40,796 bases of DNA from an uncultured Roseiflexus sp. (GTDB lineage Bacteria; Chloroflexota; Chloroflexia; Chloroflexales; Roseiflexaceae), in NCBI GenBank assembly GCA_937935075.1, contig CALGYB010000072.1:1-40796 (forward strand), in the 5' to 3' direction. How positions within the stretch are numbered: position 1 is the first letter of the stretch; every line of letters starts with the position of its first letter. The notes under the pieces were generated by a model. It was not told the DNA's origin. It worked only from the letters and a program-made list of their open reading frames with translations, and did no database searches. The translations under genes were made by a program, and so were the position numbers. Shown piece after piece: positions 34,382-40,796 of this stretch.

Positions 34382-34447
34382 GTTCGTAACCAGTAGTGAA
34401 AGGGTTCGTAACCGGTAATGAAAAAGTTCGTAACCGGCAGTGAAGGG
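34382..34447. repeat. Three exact-period 22-bp direct repeats (iteron-like)
   Basis: Units at 34382-34403, 34404-34425 and 34426-34447, consensus GTTCGTAACCGGTAGTGAAA with variable last bases. Each carries ACC(A/G)G(T/C), 22 bases apart, i.e. on the same face of the helix. A related inverted copy (GTTCGCACCGGTCACG on the minus strand) lies at the promoter near 34308-34325. Confidence 0.85.
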
Positions 34448-34596
34448 TAAGAGGACGGAGAAGCCATTCTACCGGTCAACCAAACGTCAGACCATCCTGG
34501 CGCAGGATCGCCTGGAGTGGCGGGCGGTCCAGCCCAGACCGGTCTTCGCCGTTGAAGCAGCGCTGGAAGTGGCGCGCCCCATTCTCGTCGGGCGTG

Positions 34597-34633
34597 GACC
34601 TTGAAGAAACCGGGCGTTCCATGAAACCATCGT
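34597..34633. repeat. Dispersed repeat (GAAACCsGGyGTTCCATGAAACC), copy 2
   Basis: Matches 25137-25172 over about 35 bases with few differences. It lies ~180 bases before the transposase remnant. Confidence 0.8.
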
Positions 34634-34811
34634 TATCGTTATAGCATCAATATGATAACGAGACGTGTCATCCCAAGCGCAGCAAGGTATCTGAAGCATG
34701 TGCCGTGGAAGAATCCTGGCTGCAATCAGGGTGACCGACGATGGTCGGCATTAGCATGCGCGTTCACGGCGATGTCTCGTTGTCGTATCAACCTCTACCT
34801 CTCAACAATAC

Positions 34812-35303
34812 ATGGACCTTGATGATGAAATCAAAGCCGAGTTAATCAAAACCGCCCAATCGCTGAAAGGCAGCGAACGCCGGATCTTCATGGCGCGCAC
34901 CGTTCGGGCGTTGGGTCCTGGCGGGCAGCGTCTCGCTGAGCGCGAACTTGGCTGGAACCGCGCAACCATCCGCAAGGGCATGCGCGAACTCGAAAGCGGT
35001 CTGACATGCATAGACGCCACCCATCTCCGGGGACGCAAACCGGTCGAGGCGCGTCTGCCCAATCTCCTGCACGACATCCGCGACATCGTGGAAGCCCGGC
35101 GCCGCAATCACGCCGAATGCCGCAGCGACGCCCGGGCGCCCTGCATGAGCGTCGAAGAGGTGCGCCACGCTCTGATTGAACAGAAAGGGTACCACCCCGA
35201 CGATCTCCCCTCCATTCAGACTATCGCTGCCCGCCTGCGCGCGCTTGGATATCGCCCGCGCCGCTCGATGCGCTATCTGCGTCGCAGGCGTCGCCAGCAA
35301 TAA
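34812..35303 (+). pseudogene. ISAzo13-like transposase, N-terminal remnant
   Basis: A 163-residue reading frame matching the N-terminal part of ISAzo13-type transposases: SLKGSERRIFMARTVRALGP, GGQRLAERELGWNRATIRKG with a helix-turn-helix, then RGRKPVEARLPNLLHDIRDI, MSVEEVRHALIEQKGY and IQTIAARLRALGY. Full proteins are about 400 residues or more and carry a DDE catalytic domain after this point. Here the frame ends in an arginine-rich tail (YLRRRRRQQ) and no DDE region follows, so it cannot transpose. I see no terminal inverted repeats. Confidence 0.8.
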
Positions 35304-35838
35304 CTGGGATGCTCAAAAAGTATAAACTTGATCAAACCACAATTTTCCGTAGCAATCTTTTTACTCATCTTCCTGACAGCTTCTGTTACACTCTCAACCA
35401 CAACGATATACCCCTTCTCTGCAAATCTCGAAATGATACAAGTCAATATCGACGGCGAGAAGATGACAGCGACGCTCCGCTGTGATCGTGTGTTCACTTC
35501 CGACAGACAGACTGGCGGCTGTACCCCGTTTTGTGCCCTCCGCCACGGATATGCGAGAGGGAATGCGCCAGAAGGATCGTTCATATCCGACGACCGTATC
35601 TGTGTCTGCGCGAGTAACGTCTGAGCCTCGCTTTGTCACGCGCAGCGAGACGTCTGGTTGATCCTGTCGCGGGACGCAGAACGTGCGGTTCCGTTACCTG
35701 TCGCTTGCAGCACATGCCGTGCGTCAAAGCATTGCGGCCGCATCAGATACCGCCGCTGACGCGCAATGGCGCCGTATGCTCATCCACATCCCTGTTCCGT
35801 CTATCGGTATCCGACGATACGTGAGGGAGGTCAGTCGC
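35304..35838. other. Intergenic region, A/T-rich in its first part
   Basis: The first ~150 bases are clearly A/T-richer than the surroundings. A TTG-initiated frame at 35328-35624 would encode a hydrophobic N-terminus (VAIFLLIFLTASVTLS) and a cysteine-rich end, but it has no ribosome site or recognised relative. The rest holds the promoter area for the iron-sulfur gene; no clear boxes found. GAGGGAGG at 35823-35830 is the ribosome site of the next gene. Confidence 0.6.
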
Positions 35839-37386
35839 ATGGAAGCGGAAATGCACGCTTTTGTTGACTCACTGCGCAAGAACATCACTGCCGAGGACGT
35901 GGTCAATCTCGAAGCCTGTATGGACTGTAAGATGTGCGGGGAAGCCTGCGCATGGTATCTGGTCACCGGCGACGAAAAACTACATCCCACCCACAAAACC
36001 GGACTGATACGCCAGGTCTACCAGCGCTACATGACGATCGAGGGACAGATCGGCGGCGCTCTTGGGCTGATCCCCACTCCGACGGTCGACGACCTGAAGG
36101 AAAACATGCGTTATTTCTGGGCATGCACGGCATGCGGGCGCTGCACGCTCGCCTGCCCGGCGGGTATCAGCACACGCCGCATTGTGCGTCTTGCGCGCGC
36201 CGCCTATGCCGACTCCGGCTTGAGCCACGCCAATCCAACGATCAAATCGATTATCGACAACACCGAGCGCTACCGTCACAGTTTCGGCTTGACCATCCCG
36301 CAGGTGATCGGACGGGTTGGTCTGTTCCTGCGCAGCGAAGGGATTGAAGTGCCAGTCGATGTGCACGGCGCCGAACTGCTCTTCGTCTGCCCGGCGGCAG
36401 GCAATACCAAAATCCCCGATTACGGCATCAAAATGGTCAAAATCCTCAATGCCGCGGGGGTCAGTTACACCATCTCTCCACGCGTCATCGACACCGGCAC
36501 TGAGATCGACCACATTGCAGTTCACCACAATCTCTCGAAGCGGATGCTGGAAGAGTGGGAAGAGGAAGCGGATCGGCTCGGCGTCAAGAAAATCCTGCTG
36601 GTCGAATGCGGCTGCGACGCGCGTACACTCTACGCCGAGGCGTCGGAAGTGCTCGGACGCCCCTTCCGCTACCCGATTGTGAGCGTCGATACCCTCATGC
36701 TCGACCTGATCCGGGAAGGACGTCTGCCGATTGAAAAGACCGACCTGAAGGTCACGCTGCACGACCCGTGCTACGCCACCCGCCTCTCCGGGTTGGGCGA
36801 CGTGTTCCGCGACCTGTTGCACCTCGTGACCGACAACTTTGTCGAGATGACCCCGAATCGCGAGCACAACTACTGTTGCAACGGCGGCGCCGGCGGCATG
36901 CGCCTGCCTGAAAACACCGATCTGCGGCGCAAGATTTCGGTGCTGAAAGCGAACCAGATCCGCGCAACCGGCGCCGAGTATGTCACCTCGCCGTGCGTCG
37001 TCTGTACACTGTCGCTGGAAGACACCTGCCGCACGTATGGGCTGGCGCAACCTGACGAACGCATGGCGCTGGTGTTGTTCGAGGTCGTCTACGAAGCCAT
37101 GGAACCGGCGCTGGCGAAGCGCGGCGAACTGGACCGTATGTATGTTCCGGCGGAATTGCGCCACCGCGATCCCGATTTCTTCCTGGAACACAGTATCGAA
37201 GGGCGGATGGCAGCGTTGATGCAGATGCCGGAGTTCCCGGCGCTGCTCGACTGGCTGGAGCGCGATGAGATCGTCCAGCGTTTCGCCAAAGACCATCCGC
37301 AGGTGCATGATCATTTGCGCGCACTGCGCGACATGGCGATGCCGACGATGCCAGCGTTGCGGGCGCGAGCCGTGGCGGGGCAGTAA
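35839..37386 (+). CDS. HdrD/DsrK/GlpC-like iron-sulfur protein with CCG domains
   Basis: A 515-residue cytoplasmic or peripheral membrane protein. Two ferredoxin-type [4Fe-4S] motifs: C27/30/33/37 (CMDCKMCGEAC) and C96/99/102/106 (CTACGRCTLACP). Two CCG-type regions follow. The second is complete, with HDPCYATRL, then NYCCNGGAGGM and SPCVVCTLS; the first is degenerate (VCPAAGN, VECGCDAR). This is the architecture of HdrD, DsrK and GlpC, which transfer electrons between membrane quinone/cytochrome b partners and a cytoplasmic thiol/disulfide or dehydrogenase. The start is ATG 35839, directly after GAGGGAGG; an upstream extension has no site. The next gene encodes the matching cytochrome b, so they are probably two subunits of one complex. 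Substrate unknown. Confidence 0.82.
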   Translation: MEAEMHAFVDSLRKNITAEDVVNLEACMDCKMCGEACAWYLVTGDEKLHPTHKTGLIRQVYQRYMTIEGQIGGALGLIPTPTVDDLKENMRYFWACTACGRCTLACPAGISTRRIVRLARAAYADSGLSHANPTIKSIIDNTERYRHSFGLTIPQVIGRVGLFLRSEGIEVPVDVHGAELLFVCPAAGNTKIPDYGIKMVKILNAAGVSYTISPRVIDTGTEIDHIAVHHNLSKRMLEEWEEEADRLGVKKILLVECGCDARTLYAEASEVLGRPFRYPIVSVDTLMLDLIREGRLPIEKTDLKVTLHDPCYATRLSGLGDVFRDLLHLVTDNFVEMTPNREHNYCCNGGAGGMRLPENTDLRRKISVLKANQIRATGAEYVTSPCVVCTLSLEDTCRTYGLAQPDERMALVLFEVVYEAMEPALAKRGELDRMYVPAELRHRDPDFFLEHSIEGRMAALMQMPEFPALLDWLERDEIVQRFAKDHPQVHDHLRALRDMAMPTMPALRARAVAGQ

Positions 37387-37484
37387 GGGTCTGACCACGC
37401 CGGCGCACCTCGCAATGATTGCAAAAACACAACTGCCAGGCAGGTTCCGGGTCGTTGTTTGCTCTCAGCAAAAGGAGGCGGAAC

Positions 37485-38309
37485 ATGATCATCGTTGATG
37501 TGCTGAATATCATCGCGCCGATCGCCATCGCCGTTTTTCTGATCGGCGTCGGGGTGCGGTTGGGGCGGTTCGTATGGGCGCTTGTGACGCGACGACGATT
37601 TCGCGGCGTGTCTCCAACCTTCGAGCGCGCACCACGCCGATTAGGTTTCTTCGAGGCGCTGCACGCGGTCGTGTTCGGTCCGATCCAGCATTTCTACAAA
37701 CGCGCCAACCCGACGTGGGGACGCGGCTATCTCTACTACCACATCGCTATCATCACCGAAGTCACCGGCTATACCATCTCGGCGCTCATCGTTTTCGCCC
37801 ATGTCTTATTCGGCAAACCGGTGCCAGATGTAGCGCTGCATATCGAAGAGAGTTTCAACTACACGCCGGCAAACCTGCTAGCGCTCATCTTCGGCAACGG
37901 CGAGGCGCTCCAGTCACACTTCCTGTTCGGCGCTGCCGCACCCTATTTCGTGGGCATCACGTGGATCGCCGTCGGGTTTGCAGTGGTCGGCAACCTGCAC
38001 TTAATGGTTACATTGCTGCGGCGACGGAGCGGCGCAGTTGTGGGAGATATCGACGACGCAGCGCGCGGCATCCGCACGCCAGGACGTCTGCCGTGGGATC
38101 GGCTCCTGGTGCGCAGCATCATTTTCTGCATCATCTGGACAGAACTGTTCGCGCGCTTGAATGTGGTGCATGGCATCGTCTACGTCCACGCATTGCTGGG
38201 ACTGGCGCTCTTCACGCTGCTGCCATTCACGTATCTGTTCCATATGATCTATAATTTCATCGCGGTGTACTATGCCGTGCAGCGTCGCATGGCGCGCACC
38301 ATCGCGTAA
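37485..38309 (+). CDS. Membrane cytochrome b subunit (NarI/DsrM-like)
   Basis: A 274-residue membrane protein with about five transmembrane segments: residues 5-33 (VLNIIAPIAIAVFLIGVGV), ~82-105, ~135-165, ~200-220 and ~227-262. Several His in or near helices (HIAIITEVTG, FAHVLFG, NLHLMVTL, VHALLG, LFHMIYNF) could bind heme b, as in NarI and DsrM. AAAGGAGGCGG precedes ATG 37485. The stop of the iron-sulfur gene is 98 bases upstream. The pair resembles the DsrM-DsrK core and would link the quinone pool to the iron-sulfur protein. No other Dsr or Hdr genes are in the window. Confidence 0.78.
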   Translation: MIIVDVLNIIAPIAIAVFLIGVGVRLGRFVWALVTRRRFRGVSPTFERAPRRLGFFEALHAVVFGPIQHFYKRANPTWGRGYLYYHIAIITEVTGYTISALIVFAHVLFGKPVPDVALHIEESFNYTPANLLALIFGNGEALQSHFLFGAAAPYFVGITWIAVGFAVVGNLHLMVTLLRRRSGAVVGDIDDAARGIRTPGRLPWDRLLVRSIIFCIIWTELFARLNVVHGIVYVHALLGLALFTLLPFTYLFHMIYNFIAVYYAVQRRMARTIA

Positions 38310-38330
38310 ATGGTCGAAGAGCGGTTAACT

Positions 38331-38359
38331 TGCATCTCCGCCAGGAAACGTGTATAGTA
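38331..38359 (+). promoter_or_regulatory. Sigma-70-type promoter of the phosphorylase gene
   Basis: TTGCAT (38331-38336), a 17-base spacer and TATAGT (38354-38359). Start of transcription is expected near 38366, giving a ~90-base leader. It lies only 21 bases after the cytochrome b gene stop. Confidence 0.75.
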
Positions 38360-38361
38360 CG

Positions 38362-38385
38362 AACAGCGCGCAGTGGCGCTGTTCT
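38362..38385 (+). promoter_or_regulatory. Leader hairpin of the phosphorylase mRNA
   Basis: Perfect 9-base arms GAACAGCGC / GCGCTGTTC around GCAGTG, beginning at about the expected transcription start. It could protect the 5' end, act as an operator, or terminate upstream transcription. No T-run follows, so a stability or operator role is likelier. Confidence 0.6.
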
Positions 38386-38458
38386 CCGCGTGTATCCTGA
38401 TCCATCTCCATGACGATGATCGTCACCGGCGATGGCTGATGAGGTCAAGGAGGCGTCC

Positions 38459-40600
38459 TTGAGTATCAGAAGCGCCGATTTACTCTTTACACCGATTCCT
38501 GAACGGATCGCCCGTCTCCGCGATCTGGCGTACAACCTGTGGTGGAGCTGGCATCCCGAAGCGCAAGACCTTTACCGCCACATCGACGCTGATCTCTGGG
38601 AAGAGGATTACCACAACCCGGTCGATTTCCTGCGCGATGTGCGCCAGCGTAAACTCGAAGCCGCCGCTGCCGACCCGGCGTACCTGGCTCAATATGATCG
38701 GGTCATGGCGGCGTTCGACCGGTACATGGCGGCTGAGGACACGTGGTACCGCCGCACGTTCGGCAATGGCAACGGCAATGAGGTGACGATTGCCTACTTC
38801 TCAGCAGAGTTTGGCCTCCACGAGTCGCTGCCGATCTATTCGGGCGGCCTTGGCGTGCTGGCAGGCGACCACGTGAAAGAGGCGAGCGACCTGGGGTTGC
38901 CGTTCGTCGCCGTCGGGTTCATCTACCCGCAGGGGTATTTCCGGCAGCGGTTGGACCAGAGCGGCTGGCAGGAGGCGATCTATTCCAAACTCAATTTTGC
39001 CGACATCGCCGCCATGCCCGCGCTGACCGCCGATGGACGCGAGGTGGTTGTCGAGGTCGATCTGCCCGGTCGCACCATCTATGCCAAAGTCTACCGTATT
39101 CAGGTCGGACGGGTGTCGTTGTTCCTGATGGATACGGACATTCACCCGAACAGTCCGCAGGACCGCGAACTCTCGGCGCGTCTGTACGGCGGCGATCAGG
39201 AAATGCGCATCGCTCAGGAAATCGTGCTGGGTATCGGTGGGGTGCGCGCGTTGCGGCAGCTCGGCATTCACCCGAATGTCTGGCATATGAACGAAGGGCA
39301 TTCGGCGTTCCTGGTGCTCGAACTGGTGCGCGAGAAAGTTGCACAGGGCATGCCGTTCGATGAAGCGTGGCGCGATGTGCGCGCACAGTCGGTTTTCACC
39401 ACACACACGCCGGTTCCGGCGGGCAATGATGCCTTCCCACTCCACCTGATGGAGAAGTACTTCGGTTCGTTCTGGCCCCAACTCGGTCTGACGCGCGAGC
39501 AATTCTTCAACATTGCACTGCAACACCAGCAATGGGGACCGACCTTCGCCATGACCGTGCTGGCGCTGAAGGGATCGCACGCGCACAACGGCGTAAGCAA
39601 ACTGCACGGTCACGTGGCGCGCAGCATGTGGCGCTGGCTCTATCCAGGCGCAGCGCAGGACGAGGTGCCAATTACCTCAATAACTAACGGCGTCCATAGC
39701 AGCACATGGCTGGCGCCCGCCATGCGCCGCCTGTATGATGAGGCGCTTGGTCCCGATTGGGAAGAAGAACTCGACAATGTTGCGCTCTGGGCGAATGTGC
39801 GGAATATTCCCGATGAGCGGTTGTGGGAAGTGCGGCAGGCGCTGAAACGAGACCTTGTTGCCGTCGCGCGTGAACGTGTTCGCCAGCGTCACCTGCGATT
39901 GGGATCACCGCCGCAAATCTGGCCCGTGCTCGACGAAGAGATACTCACTATTGGCTTTGCTCGCCGCTTTGCCACCTACAAGCGTGCGACGCTGCTGTTC
40001 CGCGAGCCAGAGCGCCTGAAGGCGTTGCTCAACCGCAGCGACCGTCCGGTGCAGATTATCTTTGCGGGCAAGGCCCATCCGGCTGACGATCCGGGGAAGC
40101 TGTTCATCCAGCAGGTCTATCAGATGTCCCAGCAGCCCGGGTTCCTTGGGCGCATCCTGTTCCTTGAGGAGTATGACATGGCACTGGCGCGCGCGCTGGT
40201 GCAGGGAGTGGATGTCTGGCTCAATACGCCGCGTCGTCCGCACGAGGCGAGCGGCACCAGCGGGCAGAAGGCAGGGTTGAACGGCGTCGTCAACGTCAGC
40301 ATTCTCGATGGCTGGTGGCCTGAAGCGTACAACGGCAAAAATGGCTGGGCAATCGGCGAGGAGCGTGAATACAGCAGTCAGGATGAGCAGGACTGGCACG
40401 ACTCGCAGCATCTCTACCGCATTCTGGAGCAGGAAGTCATTCCGACGTACTACGACCGCGGTTCCGATGGCATTCCGCATCGGTGGCTGGCAATCAGCAA
40501 GGAGTCGATTGCCACAATTGCGCCGGTATTCAGCACCCGCCGCATGGTCAAAGAGTACGTGACGCGATTATACCTGCCTGTGGCGGAAATGCAGGCGTAG
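38459..40600 (+). CDS. glgP: Alpha-glucan (glycogen/maltodextrin) phosphorylase, GT35
   Basis: A 713-residue PLP-dependent phosphorylase of the short GT35 type found in Thermotoga, Thermus and actinobacteria; it releases glucose-1-phosphate from glycogen or maltodextrin. It opens with the NLWWSWHPEA motif of this group. YFSAEFGLHESLPIYSGGLG, then GDHVKEASDLGLP and HMNEGHSAFL follow. The PLP site is EASGTSGQKAGLNG with Lys604, then LDGWWPEAY. I start at TTG 38459, because CAAGGAGG lies 5 bases upstream; the in-frame ATG 38432 has no ribosome site, though it would add only nine residues. The gene has its own promoter and leader hairpin. Confidence 0.9.
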   Translation: MSIRSADLLFTPIPERIARLRDLAYNLWWSWHPEAQDLYRHIDADLWEEDYHNPVDFLRDVRQRKLEAAAADPAYLAQYDRVMAAFDRYMAAEDTWYRRTFGNGNGNEVTIAYFSAEFGLHESLPIYSGGLGVLAGDHVKEASDLGLPFVAVGFIYPQGYFRQRLDQSGWQEAIYSKLNFADIAAMPALTADGREVVVEVDLPGRTIYAKVYRIQVGRVSLFLMDTDIHPNSPQDRELSARLYGGDQEMRIAQEIVLGIGGVRALRQLGIHPNVWHMNEGHSAFLVLELVREKVAQGMPFDEAWRDVRAQSVFTTHTPVPAGNDAFPLHLMEKYFGSFWPQLGLTREQFFNIALQHQQWGPTFAMTVLALKGSHAHNGVSKLHGHVARSMWRWLYPGAAQDEVPITSITNGVHSSTWLAPAMRRLYDEALGPDWEEELDNVALWANVRNIPDERLWEVRQALKRDLVAVARERVRQRHLRLGSPPQIWPVLDEEILTIGFARRFATYKRATLLFREPERLKALLNRSDRPVQIIFAGKAHPADDPGKLFIQQVYQMSQQPGFLGRILFLEEYDMALARALVQGVDVWLNTPRRPHEASGTSGQKAGLNGVVNVSILDGWWPEAYNGKNGWAIGEEREYSSQDEQDWHDSQHLYRILEQEVIPTYYDRGSDGIPHRWLAISKESIATIAPVFSTRRMVKEYVTRLYLPVAEMQA

Positions 40601-40602
40601 GA

Positions 40603-40621
40603 GGCAGGTCTGCGACCTGCC
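40603..40621. terminator. Hairpin after the phosphorylase gene
   Basis: Perfect GGCAGGTC-TGC-GACCTGCC two bases after the stop codon. A related hairpin GGGCAGGTC-TCG-GACTTGCCC is at 40683-40703. No T-run, so this may be a dispersed palindrome that doubles as a 3' end. The last ~90 bases of the window hold nothing else I recognise. Confidence 0.5.
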
Positions 40622-40682
40622 CCCTGTGGTCGCCGCTACGACTGTGAGCGATTGGAGGGGCGCAGCACCGCTGCCGCTATAC

Positions 40683-40703
40683 GGGCAGGTCTCGGACTTG
40701 CCC
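40683..40703. repeat. Second GGCAGGTC-type palindrome
   Basis: Nine-base arms with one G-T pair around TCG, related to the hairpin at 40603-40621. Confidence 0.65.
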
Positions 40704-40796
40704 ACGCTGTCCTTTCAGGGGGAGGTTTTCTGACAGGCGCGTGTTAGAGCCTGTTATGTACTTTCGAGCATAAAGGTAATGAACCGCTTCAGCCAC

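Larger units (their letters stand above)
34222..34811. other. Regulatory and repeat-bearing gap upstream of the sensor operon
   Basis: Contains a promoter (34280-34308), ACCGGT-type sites up to 34447, and a dispersed repeat at 34597-34633. The stretch 34640-34811 holds nothing that I recognise before the transposase remnant. Confidence 0.7.

Noticed and set aside
34382-34447. 22-bp repeats as a CRISPR array or a plasmid replication origin
   Set aside because: The units abut without spacers and no cas or rep gene is present; regulatory sites upstream of the sensor operon are the better reading.
35328-35624. 98-residue TTG-started frame with a hydrophobic N-terminus
   Set aside because: No ribosome site, no relatives recognised, and an A/T-rich stretch makes hydrophobic codons likely by chance. 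Noted in the gap entry instead.
35980-37398. 472-residue minus-strand frame opposite the iron-sulfur protein gene
   Set aside because: The plus strand carries complete cysteine motifs; the antisense frame has none.

Overview
The window reads as a chromosomal segment of a filamentous anoxygenic phototroph of the Chloroflexota, most likely Roseiflexus or a close relative. The main evidence is a nearly complete gene set for the second turn of the 3-hydroxypropionate (3-HP) bicycle, a pathway known from Chloroflexaceae and Roseiflexaceae. Supporting evidence is a CrtC-type carotenoid hydratase gene, generally high G+C, and many dispersed palindromes between genes. I assign the taxon from gene content, not from a database match.

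Layout. 1-290: a tandem array of ~90-97 bp units. 0.3-2.8 kb: a minus-strand pair, crtC-like and a divergent glpX-like gene, behind a near-consensus sigma-70 promoter. 2.9-4.4 kb: fumarase/aspartase-family lyase. 4.7-6.9 kb: an A/T-richer, probably acquired type II restriction-modification pair. 6.9-8.0 kb: an ArsA/Get3-like protein that has lost its P-loop lysines. 8.2-11.0 kb: GH3 beta-glucosidase with a PA14 insert. 11.9-15.2 kb: YceI protein, sugar-nucleotide epimerase/dehydratase, metal-dependent amidohydrolase. 15.5-17.4 kb: two tandem MITE-like elements, a crotonase, and a broken REP-associated (HUH/Y1) transposase interrupted by a palindrome. 17.4-25.1 kb: mch-mcl-mct, smtB-smtA and the divergent meh. 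25.3-34.2 kb: a molybdopterin oxidoreductase operon (FeS subunit, NrfD subunit, large catalytic subunit; tetrathionate-reductase-like) next to an operon for a lipoprotein binding protein of PhnD type, a NarX-like kinase and a NarL-like regulator. 34.8-35.3 kb: an ISAzo13-like transposase remnant. 35.8-38.3 kb: an HdrD/DsrK-like iron-sulfur protein and a NarI/DsrM-like cytochrome b. 38.4-40.6 kb: alpha-glucan phosphorylase with a clear promoter and leader hairpin.

How the genes work together. Mcl joins glyoxylate and propionyl-CoA to beta-methylmalyl-CoA; Mch, Mct and Meh convert this to citramalyl-CoA; Mcl cleaves that to pyruvate and acetyl-CoA. SmtAB activates malate with succinyl-CoA, and fumarase could supply the malate. 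The most interesting unit is the 25-34.5 kb block. It looks like a respiratory reductase under a three-component sensor (binding lipoprotein, kinase, regulator). The binding-protein module that is fused to the kinase in enterobacterial TtrS is here a separate lipoprotein. Two candidate operators accompany it: a 21-bp palindrome before the reductase operon, and helically phased ACCGGT sites upstream of the sensor operon. Dispersed palindromes and MITE-like elements fill most of the non-coding space.
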